A stretch of 27,516 bases of DNA from an uncultured Erysipelotrichaceae bacterium. GTDB lineage: Bacteria > Bacillota_I > Bacilli_A > RF39 > UBA660. Below are positions 6,566-14,294 of the stretch, in pieces. The notes below the pieces were generated by a model that ran no database searches, was not told where the DNA came from, and worked only from the letters and a program-made list of their open reading frames with translations. Position 1 is the first letter of the stretch. Each line of letters begins with the position of its first letter. The position numbers and the translations under genes are program-made. The stretch covers positions 1 to 27,516 of the forward strand of contig CADBNE010000003.1 in the NCBI GenBank assembly GCA_902795975.1, written 5' to 3'.

Positions 6566-9412
6566 ATGAAAAAAATAGTAGATAGTGATGTATTAAAAGC
6601 AAATATAAAATATATATTGATTTTATTAGTACTAGGAACTTGCCTTATAGTTTTTGACATATATTCTAATAAATCTAAAACAGAAAAGAAAGAATTGAAA
6701 GATGAAGATATAAGTTATCATTCATTAGTAATTAATGAAATAATGTCATCTAATAGTGGAGCATATATTGATGAAAATGGTAACACAGATGATTGGTTAG
6801 AAATATATAATGGTACATCAAAAGAGATTAATTTAAAAGATTATGGGTTAAGTGATGATGTATCAGGAAGAGTTAAATGGAAATTTCCTAATATAACTAT
6901 TAAAAGTAATGAGTATTTAGTTGTATTTCTTTCTGGCAAAAAAGAAAGTGGATTACATGCAAGTTTTGCCTTGAGTAAGAATGGTGGAGAAACTATTACT
7001 TTAAAGAATCCTAATGGAAAAGTTGTAGATTCTGTTAAAGTAGTTGAAATAGAAAAGAATAGTGTAATGGCTAGAGATAGCTCTGGTAAATGGTTTACTA
7101 CTGATGAAATAACACCAGGTTTTAGTAATAATAAAGAGGGTAGACAAAATTATTTAAAAGGTACAACAAATGATGAATTAGTAAAAATAACTGAAATATT
7201 ACCAAGTAATAAAGGAATTGTTTTAGTAGATGGAAGATTAATAGAATATGTAGAAATAAAAAATGAAAGTAATGAAACTATTAATTTAGAAGAATACTAT
7301 TTATCAGATGATGAAAATTTACCATATAAATGGAAATTACCAAAAGATAAATTAAAATCAGATGAATCATATCTAATCACTAATAAATTAGATGGCATGG
7401 AAAAATTTAGTTTGAAAAATAAAAATGGTAAATTGTTATTGTCACATAAGCAAAGTATTGTTGATAGTGTAGAATATAAAGATTTACCTAATGGTTATGC
7501 CTATATTTTAGTTAAAGATAAATATATTGAAACAACTAATATAAGTCCAGGATTTAATAATGATAATGATGGAGCATCAAAATTTAATGAATTATATAGA
7601 AAAAATAAAAAAGATTTAATTATAAATGAAGTAATGAATAATAATACTAAGTATTTAGCTCAAAATGGTAATCAATATTATGATTGGATAGAATTATATA
7701 ATAATAGTGATAAAAAAATAAAATTAAGTGATTATTCATTAACAAATAATGATGAAAATAAAAAATTATATAAATTACCTGATATAGAATTAGATGAAAA
7801 TGAATATTATGTTATAATGTTATCTGGTAATACAGAATATAGTAATAAAGAATATAAACATGCTAATTTTAAGTTATCTGGTACTGAAAGTATATATTTA
7901 TATAAAGATAATGAATTAGTTGATTCTATATACTATACTAATGTGCCAAATGGATATAGCTATGGTAGGGGTAAGGATAGTGGTTTATATTATTTTGAAA
8001 AACCTACTCCAAATAAAAAGAATGATAGTGGTATTTTAGAAATAAGTTTTGCACCTACATTTGATAAAAATCCAGGAGCATATGATGAAAAAAAAATAAG
8101 TTTAAGTTTGAATGGACTGGGGACTATATATTATACTTTAGATGGATCTAATCCAAATAAGAGTTCTAAAGTATATAATAGTCCTCTTATTTTAGAAGAA
8201 CCTACTGTTGTTAAAATGGTTGCATATCAAGAAGGAAGAAAAGTAAGTGAGATAATCACAGGAACATATATAGTAGGAAAAAAACATACATTACCTGTAT
8301 TGTCTATAAGTTTACCTTCTGAAAACTTTAGAACTTTAAATAATAATTTGTCATCAAATATTACAGTACAAGCTCATGCTGAGTTATATGAAAAAGATAA
8401 GTCATTTAATATAGATTGTGGTATGAAATTATTTGGTGGCCAAACACGTTATATACCTAAGAAAAGTTTTGCACTTAAATTTTCTAAAAAGTATGGACCA
8501 AGTTCACTAAATTATAAAGTATTTGAAAATAGAGATGCTGTTAAATATGATACAGTCGTTGTAAGAAGTGGTTCTCAAGATTCAGTTGGTTCAATGATAA
8601 GAGATGAATTAGCAACTTCTATTATGGATAAATATGGTACTGTTGATGTACAAGCCTATAAGGCAGTAGTATTATATATAAATGGTGATTATAGAGGAGT
8701 TTACTTTTTAAGAGAAAAAGTAGACGAAGAATTTGTTAGTCATCATTATAATGTACCAGAGAGTGGTACTAATATAGTTAGAGTAGATAATGTAGTAAGT
8801 GCTGGTTCTAGTAGAGATTATGATAGTTTAAGAAGTTATATAAGTAGTCATGATATGACAAGTAATGAAGCATATGAATATGTATCATCTAAATTAGATA
8901 TAGATAATTATATAGATTTCCTTATAGGAGAAATATATACTACTAATAATGATATAGTTAATATGAGATACTTTAATAATAAAGCATTAGATAATGGTAA
9001 ATTAAAAATGGTATTTTATGATTTTGATTATGCTTTTTATAATTTTGATAAAAACTATTTAAGATGGTTATTAGATTCAGAAGGATTAGGATTAACACAT
9101 TATAATAATACTATTATTATAGGTTTATTTAAAAATAATAAGTTTAAGAAAAGATTCCTAGAAAGAGCTTCATATAATATGAAAAATGTATGGAGTGAAG
9201 AAAATATAAATAAAGAATATGATTATTTAGTTAAATTAATTGAACCAGAGATGAGAGAAAATCAAAAAAGATGGAATCATACATATGGTGAATGGCAAGT
9301 AGAATTAAGAGATTTAAAAAATTATTTAGAAAAAAGAAGAAAATATATGTTATCAAGTATAAAAAATTATTTTGGATTAAGTGATAAGGAGATGAAAGAA
9401 TACTTTGAGTAA
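6566..9412 (+). CDS. CotH kinase family surface protein with three lamin-tail domains
   Basis: A 948-residue protein with an N-terminal transmembrane anchor (about 14-32). Three lamin-tail-type beta domains follow (about 53-190, 205-335, 350-485), each opening with a form of INEIM then WLEIYN or WIELYN and an LKDYGLSDD-like segment. Next is a chitobiase/hexosaminidase C-terminal-type domain (about 505-570, IYYTLDGSNP), then the CotH domain (about 575-930) with GGQTRYIPKKSFALKF, YINGDYRGVYFLREKVDE, TTNNDIVNMRYF and FYDFDYAF; the Asp residues at about 796, 819 and 821 match the places of CotH catalytic acids. CotH is an atypical protein kinase in Bacillus spore coats; in non-sporing species the target is unknown. 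RBS AAAGAGGT. First gene of the operon with the VTC and DUF4956 genes, overlapping the next by 8 nt. Confidence 0.9.
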   Translation: MKKIVDSDVLKANIKYILILLVLGTCLIVFDIYSNKSKTEKKELKDEDISYHSLVINEIMSSNSGAYIDENGNTDDWLEIYNGTSKEINLKDYGLSDDVSGRVKWKFPNITIKSNEYLVVFLSGKKESGLHASFALSKNGGETITLKNPNGKVVDSVKVVEIEKNSVMARDSSGKWFTTDEITPGFSNNKEGRQNYLKGTTNDELVKITEILPSNKGIVLVDGRLIEYVEIKNESNETINLEEYYLSDDENLPYKWKLPKDKLKSDESYLITNKLDGMEKFSLKNKNGKLLLSHKQSIVDSVEYKDLPNGYAYILVKDKYIETTNISPGFNNDNDGASKFNELYRKNKKDLIINEVMNNNTKYLAQNGNQYYDWIELYNNSDKKIKLSDYSLTNNDENKKLYKLPDIELDENEYYVIMLSGNTEYSNKEYKHANFKLSGTESIYLYKDNELVDSIYYTNVPNGYSYGRGKDSGLYYFEKPTPNKKNDSGILEISFAPTFDKNPGAYDEKKISLSLNGLGTIYYTLDGSNPNKSSKVYNSPLILEEPTVVKMVAYQEGRKVSEIITGTYIVGKKHTLPVLSISLPSENFRTLNNNLSSNITVQAHAELYEKDKSFNIDCGMKLFGGQTRYIPKKSFALKFSKKYGPSSLNYKVFENRDAVKYDTVVVRSGSQDSVGSMIRDELATSIMDKYGTVDVQAYKAVVLYINGDYRGVYFLREKVDEEFVSHHYNVPESGTNIVRVDNVVSAGSSRDYDSLRSYISSHDMTSNEAYEYVSSKLDIDNYIDFLIGEIYTTNNDIVNMRYFNNKALDNGKLKMVFYDFDYAFYNFDKNYLRWLLDSEGLGLTHYNNTIIIGLFKNNKFKKRFLERASYNMKNVWSEENINKEYDYLVKLIEPEMRENQKRWNHTYGEWQVELRDLKNYLEKRRKYMLSSIKNYFGLSDKEMKEYFE

Positions 9413-10097
9413 GAGATATAGACATGAACTTAAATTTATTTTAAGTAGACAAGAAGCAGAAATACTAAAGTATAGATTATCACTATTAATGGATGTAGAT
9501 ACTAATTCTAAAAGTGAAGATAACACTTACTTTATTAGAAGTTTATATTTTGATGATATATATGATAGTGCATATTATGAAAAAATAGATGGATTAGAAA
9601 AAAGAGAAAAGTATAGAATAAGAATATATAATTTAGATGATTCATTTATTAGATTAGAAAGAAAAGAAAAAGATAGAGATTTAACAAATAAAGTTCAAAC
9701 AAAAATAACTAAAGAGGATACTATAAATTTTATAAATGGTGATTTTGATTTAGTTAATACAAATGGTAATCAGTTATTAGAAGAATTTGTTATGAAACAT
9801 AGAACTAATCAAATTAAACCATCAGTTATTGTTGATTATAAAAGATTAGCATATACTTATCCAATAGAAGAGATAAGAGTAACATTTGATGAAGAAATTA
9901 AATCAGGTAGATATAATTATGATATTTTTGATAAAAATATTCATACTACAAATGTATTTGAAAATGATGAAGTAGTACTAGAAGTAAAATTCAATAAATA
10001 TATAGCATCACATATAGCACATGTTATAATGGAAATACCTAGTACAAGATTAGCAGTATCAAAATTTGCATTATGTAGAGAACAAAAGGAGGTATAA
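9405..10097 (+). CDS. VTC domain polyphosphate polymerase-like protein
   Basis: A 230-residue cytoplasmic protein matching the VTC domain (polyphosphate polymerase) pattern: KRYRHELKF at the start, FIRSLYFDD, KREKYRIRIYN, RLERKEKD and a C-terminal LEVKFNKYIASHIAH. Basic and acidic residues of the triphosphate tunnel fold are conserved (Lys/Arg in YRHELKF, RIRIY, RLERKEK; Glu in LEVKF). The yeast homologue makes polyphosphate from ATP; bacterial ones are usually assigned the same activity without proof. The start is TTG at 9405, because the conserved domain begins right there and AAGGAGATG lies upstream; no suitable ATG exists. It overlaps the CotH stop by 8 nt and is followed after 1 nt by DUF4956, a conserved trio. 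Confidence 0.9.
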   Translation: MSKRYRHELKFILSRQEAEILKYRLSLLMDVDTNSKSEDNTYFIRSLYFDDIYDSAYYEKIDGLEKREKYRIRIYNLDDSFIRLERKEKDRDLTNKVQTKITKEDTINFINGDFDLVNTNGNQLLEEFVMKHRTNQIKPSVIVDYKRLAYTYPIEEIRVTFDEEIKSGRYNYDIFDKNIHTTNVFENDEVVLEVKFNKYIASHIAHVIMEIPSTRLAVSKFALCREQKEV

Positions 10098-10098
10098 T

Positions 10099-10752
10099 AT
10101 GAATTTTATGGATTTAATTAAAAAAGGTGTAATAGAACAATTTTCAGGAACAATTTCCACAACAGATTTATTACTATCATTATTAGTAGCAATTATTAGT
10201 ATATTAATAGTAGCATTTACATATAAGAAAAATTATACAGGAGTAGCATTTTCTAAATCTTTTATATTATCATTAATATTATTATCAATGGTAACTACAT
10301 TAGTAATTCGAACAATTACTTCTAATTTAGCACTTTCATTAGGTATGGTTGGTGCATTATCTATTGTTCGTTTTAGAACAGCAGTAAAAGACCCAATTGA
10401 TACTATATTTATGTTTTGGGCAATTACAATAGGTATTATGTCAGGTGCTGGATTATATTTAGTAACTGTTTTAGCAACTATTCTATTAAGCGTATTATAT
10501 AGTTTAAGCTTTATATTAGTATTTAAACCAAATGATAAATATATATTAGTTATTAAAGCTAATAAAGGGTATGCTGATAGTGTATCAGAACAAATGAAAA
10601 ATAAAAAGAAATGTATACTTAAAACAGAGTCTATAAAAGATGAAATAGTAGAATTTACATATGAAATAAATAGTAAAGAAATAGCTGATGAAGTATTAAC
10701 TTTAAAAGATAATAAAGAGATAAAATGTATTAACTTAGTTAATGTTAATTAA
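10099..10752 (+). CDS. DUF4956 domain membrane protein
   Basis: A 217-residue protein with about four transmembrane helices (roughly residues 18-40, 50-70, 76-95, 105-138) and a cytoplasmic C-terminal domain (about 145-217). The loop GMVGALSIVRFRTAVKDP between helices is the hallmark of DUF4956. In many Firmicutes it is encoded beside a VTC polymerase and a CotH protein, so it may be the membrane partner or channel for the product; this is inference. I chose ATG 10099, with AAAGGAGGT five nt upstream, over an in-frame ATG at 10066 inside the VTC gene. A terminator follows directly. Confidence 0.9.
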   Translation: MNFMDLIKKGVIEQFSGTISTTDLLLSLLVAIISILIVAFTYKKNYTGVAFSKSFILSLILLSMVTTLVIRTITSNLALSLGMVGALSIVRFRTAVKDPIDTIFMFWAITIGIMSGAGLYLVTVLATILLSVLYSLSFILVFKPNDKYILVIKANKGYADSVSEQMKNKKKCILKTESIKDEIVEFTYEINSKEIADEVLTLKDNKEIKCINLVNVN

Positions 10753-10776
10753 AAACTACATATGTAGTTTTTTTTT
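10751..10776 (+). terminator. Intrinsic terminator after DUF4956 gene
   Basis: AAAAACTAC (10751-10759) pairs with GTAGTTTTT (10764-10772), loop ATAT, T-run to 10776. It overlaps the TAA stop. Confidence 0.85.
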
Positions 10777-10777
10777 G

Positions 10778-10786
10778 TGCTATAAT
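10778..10786 (+). promoter_or_regulatory. Extended -10 promoter for PF06541-type gene
   Basis: TGCTATAAT (TATAAT 10781-10786) begins 2 nt after the preceding terminator and ends 20 nt before the ATG. Confidence 0.75.
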
Positions 10787-10806
10787 TATAATAGCGAGGG
10801 AACTAT

Positions 10807-11451
10807 ATGAAAGATTTTTATGAAAGATATTTAAATGGTGATGTTAAATTTGATAAGAAAACTATGATTGCTATAGTATGTATTATAGCTGTTTTATCTG
10901 GTATATTTGGTTTTATATATGAGTTTATATTTTATTATTTTAATAGTGGAATGAAAGAGTTTTATTATAGAGGTGGTAATTTCTTACCATGGATTAATAT
11001 ATATGCTCATGGAGCTTTATTAGTAATGCTATTTACTAGAAAGATGAGAAGAAAACCTTTATTATTATTTGTATTAAGTATGTTAGTTACAGGTATATTA
11101 GAATATCTTGCTGGATATTTAATATATGATGTATTAGGCAATACAACTAGATGCTGGGATTATAATAAAGAAATACTTAATTTTGGTAACATAAATGGTT
11201 ATGTATGTTTAAGAAGTGTATTATTCTTTGGTTTATCAAGTTTATTATTAGTATATGGAATAATACCTTCAATATATTATATAGCAAGTAAAGTAAATAA
11301 AAAAACATTCTATGTTACATGTGTTGTAATATTTAGTATATTTATGGTAGATGAAATATATAATTTAGCAATAACACGTATATTTAATACACCAAGAGCA
11401 TCTACTGTATATAAATCATTAGGTGTAAAATATTTATATTTTGAAGAATAG
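10807..11451 (+). CDS. Putative ABC-type permease-like membrane protein (PF06541/CmpB-like)
   Basis: A 214-residue integral membrane protein with about five helices (roughly residues 20-42, 57-75, 80-103, 132-156, 170-192). The segments FIYEFIFYYF, NFLPWINIYAHGALL, LLVTGILEYLAGYL-like and the cytoplasmic loop with CWDYNKEILNFGNINGYVCLRSVLFFGL are those of the family named putative ABC transporter permease, PF06541. No ATPase partner lies nearby and the family function has not been established. RBS GCGAGGGAA. It has its own promoter and terminator, so it is a single-gene unit next to the CotH cluster, and a functional tie is only possible. Its TAG stop lies inside the terminator stem. Confidence 0.8.
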   Translation: MKDFYERYLNGDVKFDKKTMIAIVCIIAVLSGIFGFIYEFIFYYFNSGMKEFYYRGGNFLPWINIYAHGALLVMLFTRKMRRKPLLLFVLSMLVTGILEYLAGYLIYDVLGNTTRCWDYNKEILNFGNINGYVCLRSVLFFGLSSLLLVYGIIPSIYYIASKVNKKTFYVTCVVIFSIFMVDEIYNLAITRIFNTPRASTVYKSLGVKYLYFEE

Positions 11452-11472
11452 TACAATGTGTACTATTTTTTT
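11447..11472 (+). terminator. Intrinsic terminator after PF06541-type gene
   Basis: AATAGTAC (11447-11454) pairs with GTACTATT (11460-11467), loop AATGT, T-run to 11472. The TAG stop of the gene is in the left arm. Confidence 0.85.
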
Positions 11473-11473
11473 A

Positions 11474-11520
11474 TTGACTTTAACTAAATAAAAATGTACT
11501 ATTAAATTAGAAGATATAAT
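11474..11520 (+). promoter_or_regulatory. Promoter elements upstream of CDF leader
   Basis: TTGACT (11474-11479) is followed by a 17-nt spacer and TACTAT (11497-11502, preceded by TG). A better -10 hexamer, TATAAT, lies at 11515-11520 without a clear -35. Either would start a transcript that reads into the hairpin at 11544-11570. Confidence 0.5.
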
Positions 11521-11543
11521 ACTAAAGATAAGGGAGAAAATAC

Positions 11544-11570
11544 TGAGTAGATAAGTTCTACTTGTTTTTT
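11544..11570 (+). terminator. Terminator-like hairpin in leader of CDF transporter gene
   Basis: AGTAGA (11546-11551) pairs with TCTACT (11557-11562), loop TAAGT, extended by two wobble pairs, followed by TTTTTT (11565-11570). It lies about 100 nt before the CDF start and after the promoter elements, so it either attenuates the CDF gene or ends a very short transcript. The remaining sequence to 11669 is AT-rich with no other recognisable feature except the ribosome binding site. Confidence 0.6.
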
Positions 11571-11669
11571 AGTACATAATTACAATGGATTGAAAATATA
11601 TTATGTTTATATATATAAATGTAAAGAATAAAATAGGATAAAGTGTAAATAAAATAGGAGAGTGTAAAT

Positions 11670-12770
11670 ATGGATAGAAATAAAGTAATTATAAAAACAA
11701 GTATAATTGGTATTATTACTAATATAGTACTTGTAATCTTTAAGTTATCAATTGGTTTAATAGTAAATTCAATTGCTATTATATTAGATGGAGTTAATAA
11801 CTTAAGTGACGTATTATCGTCAGCAGTAACAATAATAGGTACAAAACTAGCTAAAAAAGCTCCAGATAAGGAACACCCTTATGGTCATGGGAGAATTGAG
11901 TATTTCTCATCAGTTGTAATAGCAGTAATAATATTACTTGCAGGTGTAATGGCATTAAATGAATCTATAGAAAAAATAATTAATCCATTAAAAGCTGATT
12001 ATAGTTTATTATCCATGATGATTATTGTGGTAGCTATATTTACAAAACATTTTTTAGGATCATATGTAAAGAAAATGGGATATAAAGTTAATTCAGGTAG
12101 TTTAATAGCATCAGGAATTGATGCACATATGGATGTAATATTATCTTTATCTACTTTAATAGCAGCTATAATAAATTATGTATGGCATATAGGATTAGAA
12201 GGATATATAGGTATAATTATTTCATTATTTATTTTAAAAAATTCATTTAGTATTTTAAAAGATTCAGTTAATTCTATATTAGGAGTTAGAGTTGATAGTT
12301 CTTTAGCAAAACAAGTAAAAAAGAGATTAATGGAATTTGATTATGTATTAGGTGTATCTGATTTAAATATACATAATTATGGACCATCTAATTTAGTAGC
12401 AAGTGTACATATACAAGTAAGAAGTGATATGACTGCTGATGAAATTCATATTAAAACAAGACAGATTACATATTATATATATAAAGAATTTGGTATTAAT
12501 ATGATTGTAGGTATATATGCTGCTAATAAAGATGGTGAATATGACAATATAAAAAATGATTTAATAAATATATCAAAACAATATAAACATGCATTACAAA
12601 TACATGGATTTTATGTAGATAAAAAAACATCTACTATATATTTTGATTTAATAATATCTTTTGAAGCAGAAAATAAAAAAGAAATTAAACATTCAATAAT
12701 AGATAAGATAAAAGAATTATATCCAGAGTATACTTATAATGTAATGATAGATATGGATATTACTGATTAA
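11670..12770 (+). CDS. Cation diffusion facilitator transporter, probable Mn(II) exporter (MntE-like)
   Basis: A 366-residue protein with six transmembrane helices (residues about 8-190) and a cytoplasmic metal-binding C-terminal domain (about 205-290), plus an extra C-terminal alpha/beta segment. The CDF signature PDKEHPYGHGRIEYFSS follows helix 2. Site residues are Asn43/Asp47 in LDGVNNLSD (helix 2) and Asp151/Asp155 in GIDAHMDV (helix 5), an ND-DD set. That set is reported for streptococcal MntE-type Mn(II) exporters, in contrast to HD-HD in zinc exporters, so proton-driven Mn(II) efflux is the best guess. RBS AGGAGAG. The 197-nt leader contains a terminator hairpin, unusual in this region where leaders are 10-20 nt. 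Confidence 0.88.
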   Translation: MDRNKVIIKTSIIGIITNIVLVIFKLSIGLIVNSIAIILDGVNNLSDVLSSAVTIIGTKLAKKAPDKEHPYGHGRIEYFSSVVIAVIILLAGVMALNESIEKIINPLKADYSLLSMMIIVVAIFTKHFLGSYVKKMGYKVNSGSLIASGIDAHMDVILSLSTLIAAIINYVWHIGLEGYIGIIISLFILKNSFSILKDSVNSILGVRVDSSLAKQVKKRLMEFDYVLGVSDLNIHNYGPSNLVASVHIQVRSDMTADEIHIKTRQITYYIYKEFGINMIVGIYAANKDGEYDNIKNDLINISKQYKHALQIHGFYVDKKTSTIYFDLIISFEAENKKEIKHSIIDKIKELYPEYTYNVMIDMDITD

Positions 12771-12772
12771 TA

Positions 12773-12781
12773 TGATATAAT
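12773..12781 (+). promoter_or_regulatory. Extended -10 promoter for the nucleotidyltransferase unit
   Basis: TGATATAAT (TATAAT 12776-12781) begins 2 nt after the CDF stop and ends 20 nt before the next ATG. No terminator separates the two units. Confidence 0.72.
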
Positions 12782-12801
12782 GAATTAGGATAGGTGATGT
12801 T

Positions 12802-14025
12802 ATGATAGGTTTTAATGATTTAAGAGATTTTTCTAAAATCTTAAATGGTGAAAAAATAGAAGAAAAAATAGAGCCAACATATTCATTATTTTATTCAGAA
12901 GAAGATAATTGCTTTATACTAAATAGTAAAGGTGTGCCAATATATAGAAAAGTACCTGAAATTACTATTCCGAGTTTTATAGATAGATTAAAAGTATTAA
13001 TGGCTATATCAGGAAGATATATTCCTTTATTTGATAAAGATAGTAAAAATTTATTATTTACAAAAGAAGAATTTTTGGAATATAGAAAAAAAATGAGTGG
13101 AATAAAAACATATGGTATGGGTGATTATATATTTTCAGATAATTTATATTTTGAAGGATTAGATTTATATTTAAATCAAATAAATAAGAATATAGAGCAA
13201 GTAAATGAAAAAAGAAAACCAGTTATTGAAGAAATTACTAAAATAATTGAATCAACAGGATTAAGTGTTACAATAGGATGTAATAGTGGTGGAGATGTTG
13301 AATTAGTAGAAGCAGGTTCAACAGCTAGATATACTAATATTCCTTCTAAAGAAGGAGATAAATGGGATTTTGATTTTACAGTAAGAATTGATGCAGATAA
13401 AGTATGGACTTTGAAAAATACTTTAGAAAATAAATTTAATGCTGGTGGACATATTACTGAAACTGCAGCTTATAAAGTAAGATTAACTGATGTAGTAATA
13501 CCAGGATTAGAAAAGCCAATAGATTTAGATTTTTCACTTACTCCACAGAAGAAAAAATATTTATCAACAGAAGATGCATTAAGTGAACGATTAGATTCTA
13601 TGAAGCAATTAGATGAACAAAAATATAGATTAGTACTTGCTAATATAATGTATGCTAAAAATATGTTGAAAACAAGTGGCGCTTATAAGCCAGCTAGAGG
13701 AATAATAAATGGTGGAGATAGAGCACTAGGTGGTCTTGGAGGAGTAGGAATAGAAAATTGGATAATTCAAAATGGTGGTAGTTTACAAGATGCTACAAAT
13801 GAATTTTTATCTCATGCTGAAGGAAAAGATTTTAAAGCATTTGAAATGGAATATGTTATTCAAGATTTTGGACAAGATCATGTTGCAACTTCAAAAGGAA
13901 ATTTTCCTTTTGACAATTTTGTAATGAAAAATATGAGATACAAAGGCTTTGATATAATGAAGAAGACATTAAAACAATTTAAAAATGAATATTGCGAAGA
14001 CAAGGTTGAAGAAAGGGTTAGATAA
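12802..14025 (+). CDS. Nucleotidyltransferase-like protein (class I CCA/OAS-type fold, predicted)
   Basis: A 407-residue cytoplasmic protein that I do not recognise as a named family. The middle carries a Pol-beta-type nucleotidyltransferase signature: Gly172-Ser173 in GSTARYTNI, then Asp189 and Asp191 in WDFDFTVRID, and a third acid at Asp241 or Asp243 in PIDLDFS. Further on, GGLGGVGIENWIIQNGGSL (310-328) resembles the GFSGYxxELLIIxYGSF helix of archaeal class I CCA-adding enzymes and relatives of oligoadenylate synthase. The first 130 residues are unassigned. The product (tRNA tailing, RNA tailing, oligonucleotide second messenger) is unknown. RBS TAGGTGATG. First of four closely spaced genes, with a 2-TM protein starting 1 nt after its stop. 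Confidence 0.72.
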   Translation: MIGFNDLRDFSKILNGEKIEEKIEPTYSLFYSEEDNCFILNSKGVPIYRKVPEITIPSFIDRLKVLMAISGRYIPLFDKDSKNLLFTKEEFLEYRKKMSGIKTYGMGDYIFSDNLYFEGLDLYLNQINKNIEQVNEKRKPVIEEITKIIESTGLSVTIGCNSGGDVELVEAGSTARYTNIPSKEGDKWDFDFTVRIDADKVWTLKNTLENKFNAGGHITETAAYKVRLTDVVIPGLEKPIDLDFSLTPQKKKYLSTEDALSERLDSMKQLDEQKYRLVLANIMYAKNMLKTSGAYKPARGIINGGDRALGGLGGVGIENWIIQNGGSLQDATNEFLSHAEGKDFKAFEMEYVIQDFGQDHVATSKGNFPFDNFVMKNMRYKGFDIMKKTLKQFKNEYCEDKVEERVR

Positions 14026-14026
14026 T

Positions 14027-14275
14027 ATGGATGAGAGAATACAAAAAATTGAAGAAAGAAATAAAAGAGTAGAATTAGATAAGGCATGGGAAACATGTTG
14101 GACAAGAAAAATATGTATTATGATACTAACTTATATAATAGTTATTATTTATTCTTATTTAATAAGAGAATACGATAATATATTTTTAAGTTCATTAGTA
14201 CCAGTGATTGGTTTTACTCTTTCAACATTATCATTAAAATTTGTAAGAAAAATATGGGAACAAAAAAGAAAATAG
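14027..14275 (+). CDS. Small two-transmembrane protein with conserved basic N-terminal helix
   Basis: An 82-residue protein. Residues 1-25 form a charged, probably helical segment (MDERIQKIEERNKRVELDK) leading to AWETCWTRK, then two transmembrane helices (about 29-48 and 54-72) and a basic tail. From memory, similar 2-TM proteins with an ELDKAWETSWTRR core occur in Firmicutes and Patescibacteria genomes; the function is not known. I chose the ATG at 14027 rather than an in-frame ATG at 13985 because AAAGGG precedes it suitably and the conserved part begins there. It starts 1 nt after the nucleotidyltransferase stop, so the two are coupled. Confidence 0.78.
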   Translation: MDERIQKIEERNKRVELDKAWETCWTRKICIMILTYIIVIIYSYLIREYDNIFLSSLVPVIGFTLSTLSLKFVRKIWEQKRK

Positions 14276-14294
14276 AAGTTTTTTAGGAGGGTTT

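Noticed and set aside
11473..11669. yybP-ykoY or NiCo riboswitch before the CDF gene
   Set aside because: No match to the conserved loop sequences was found by eye and the leader is too AT-rich; left as an unassigned leader.
12802..14275. Nucleotidyltransferase and 2-TM pair as a confirmed CBASS system
   Set aside because: No recognised effector or ancillary genes, and the context is not a defence island. Kept only as a possibility.
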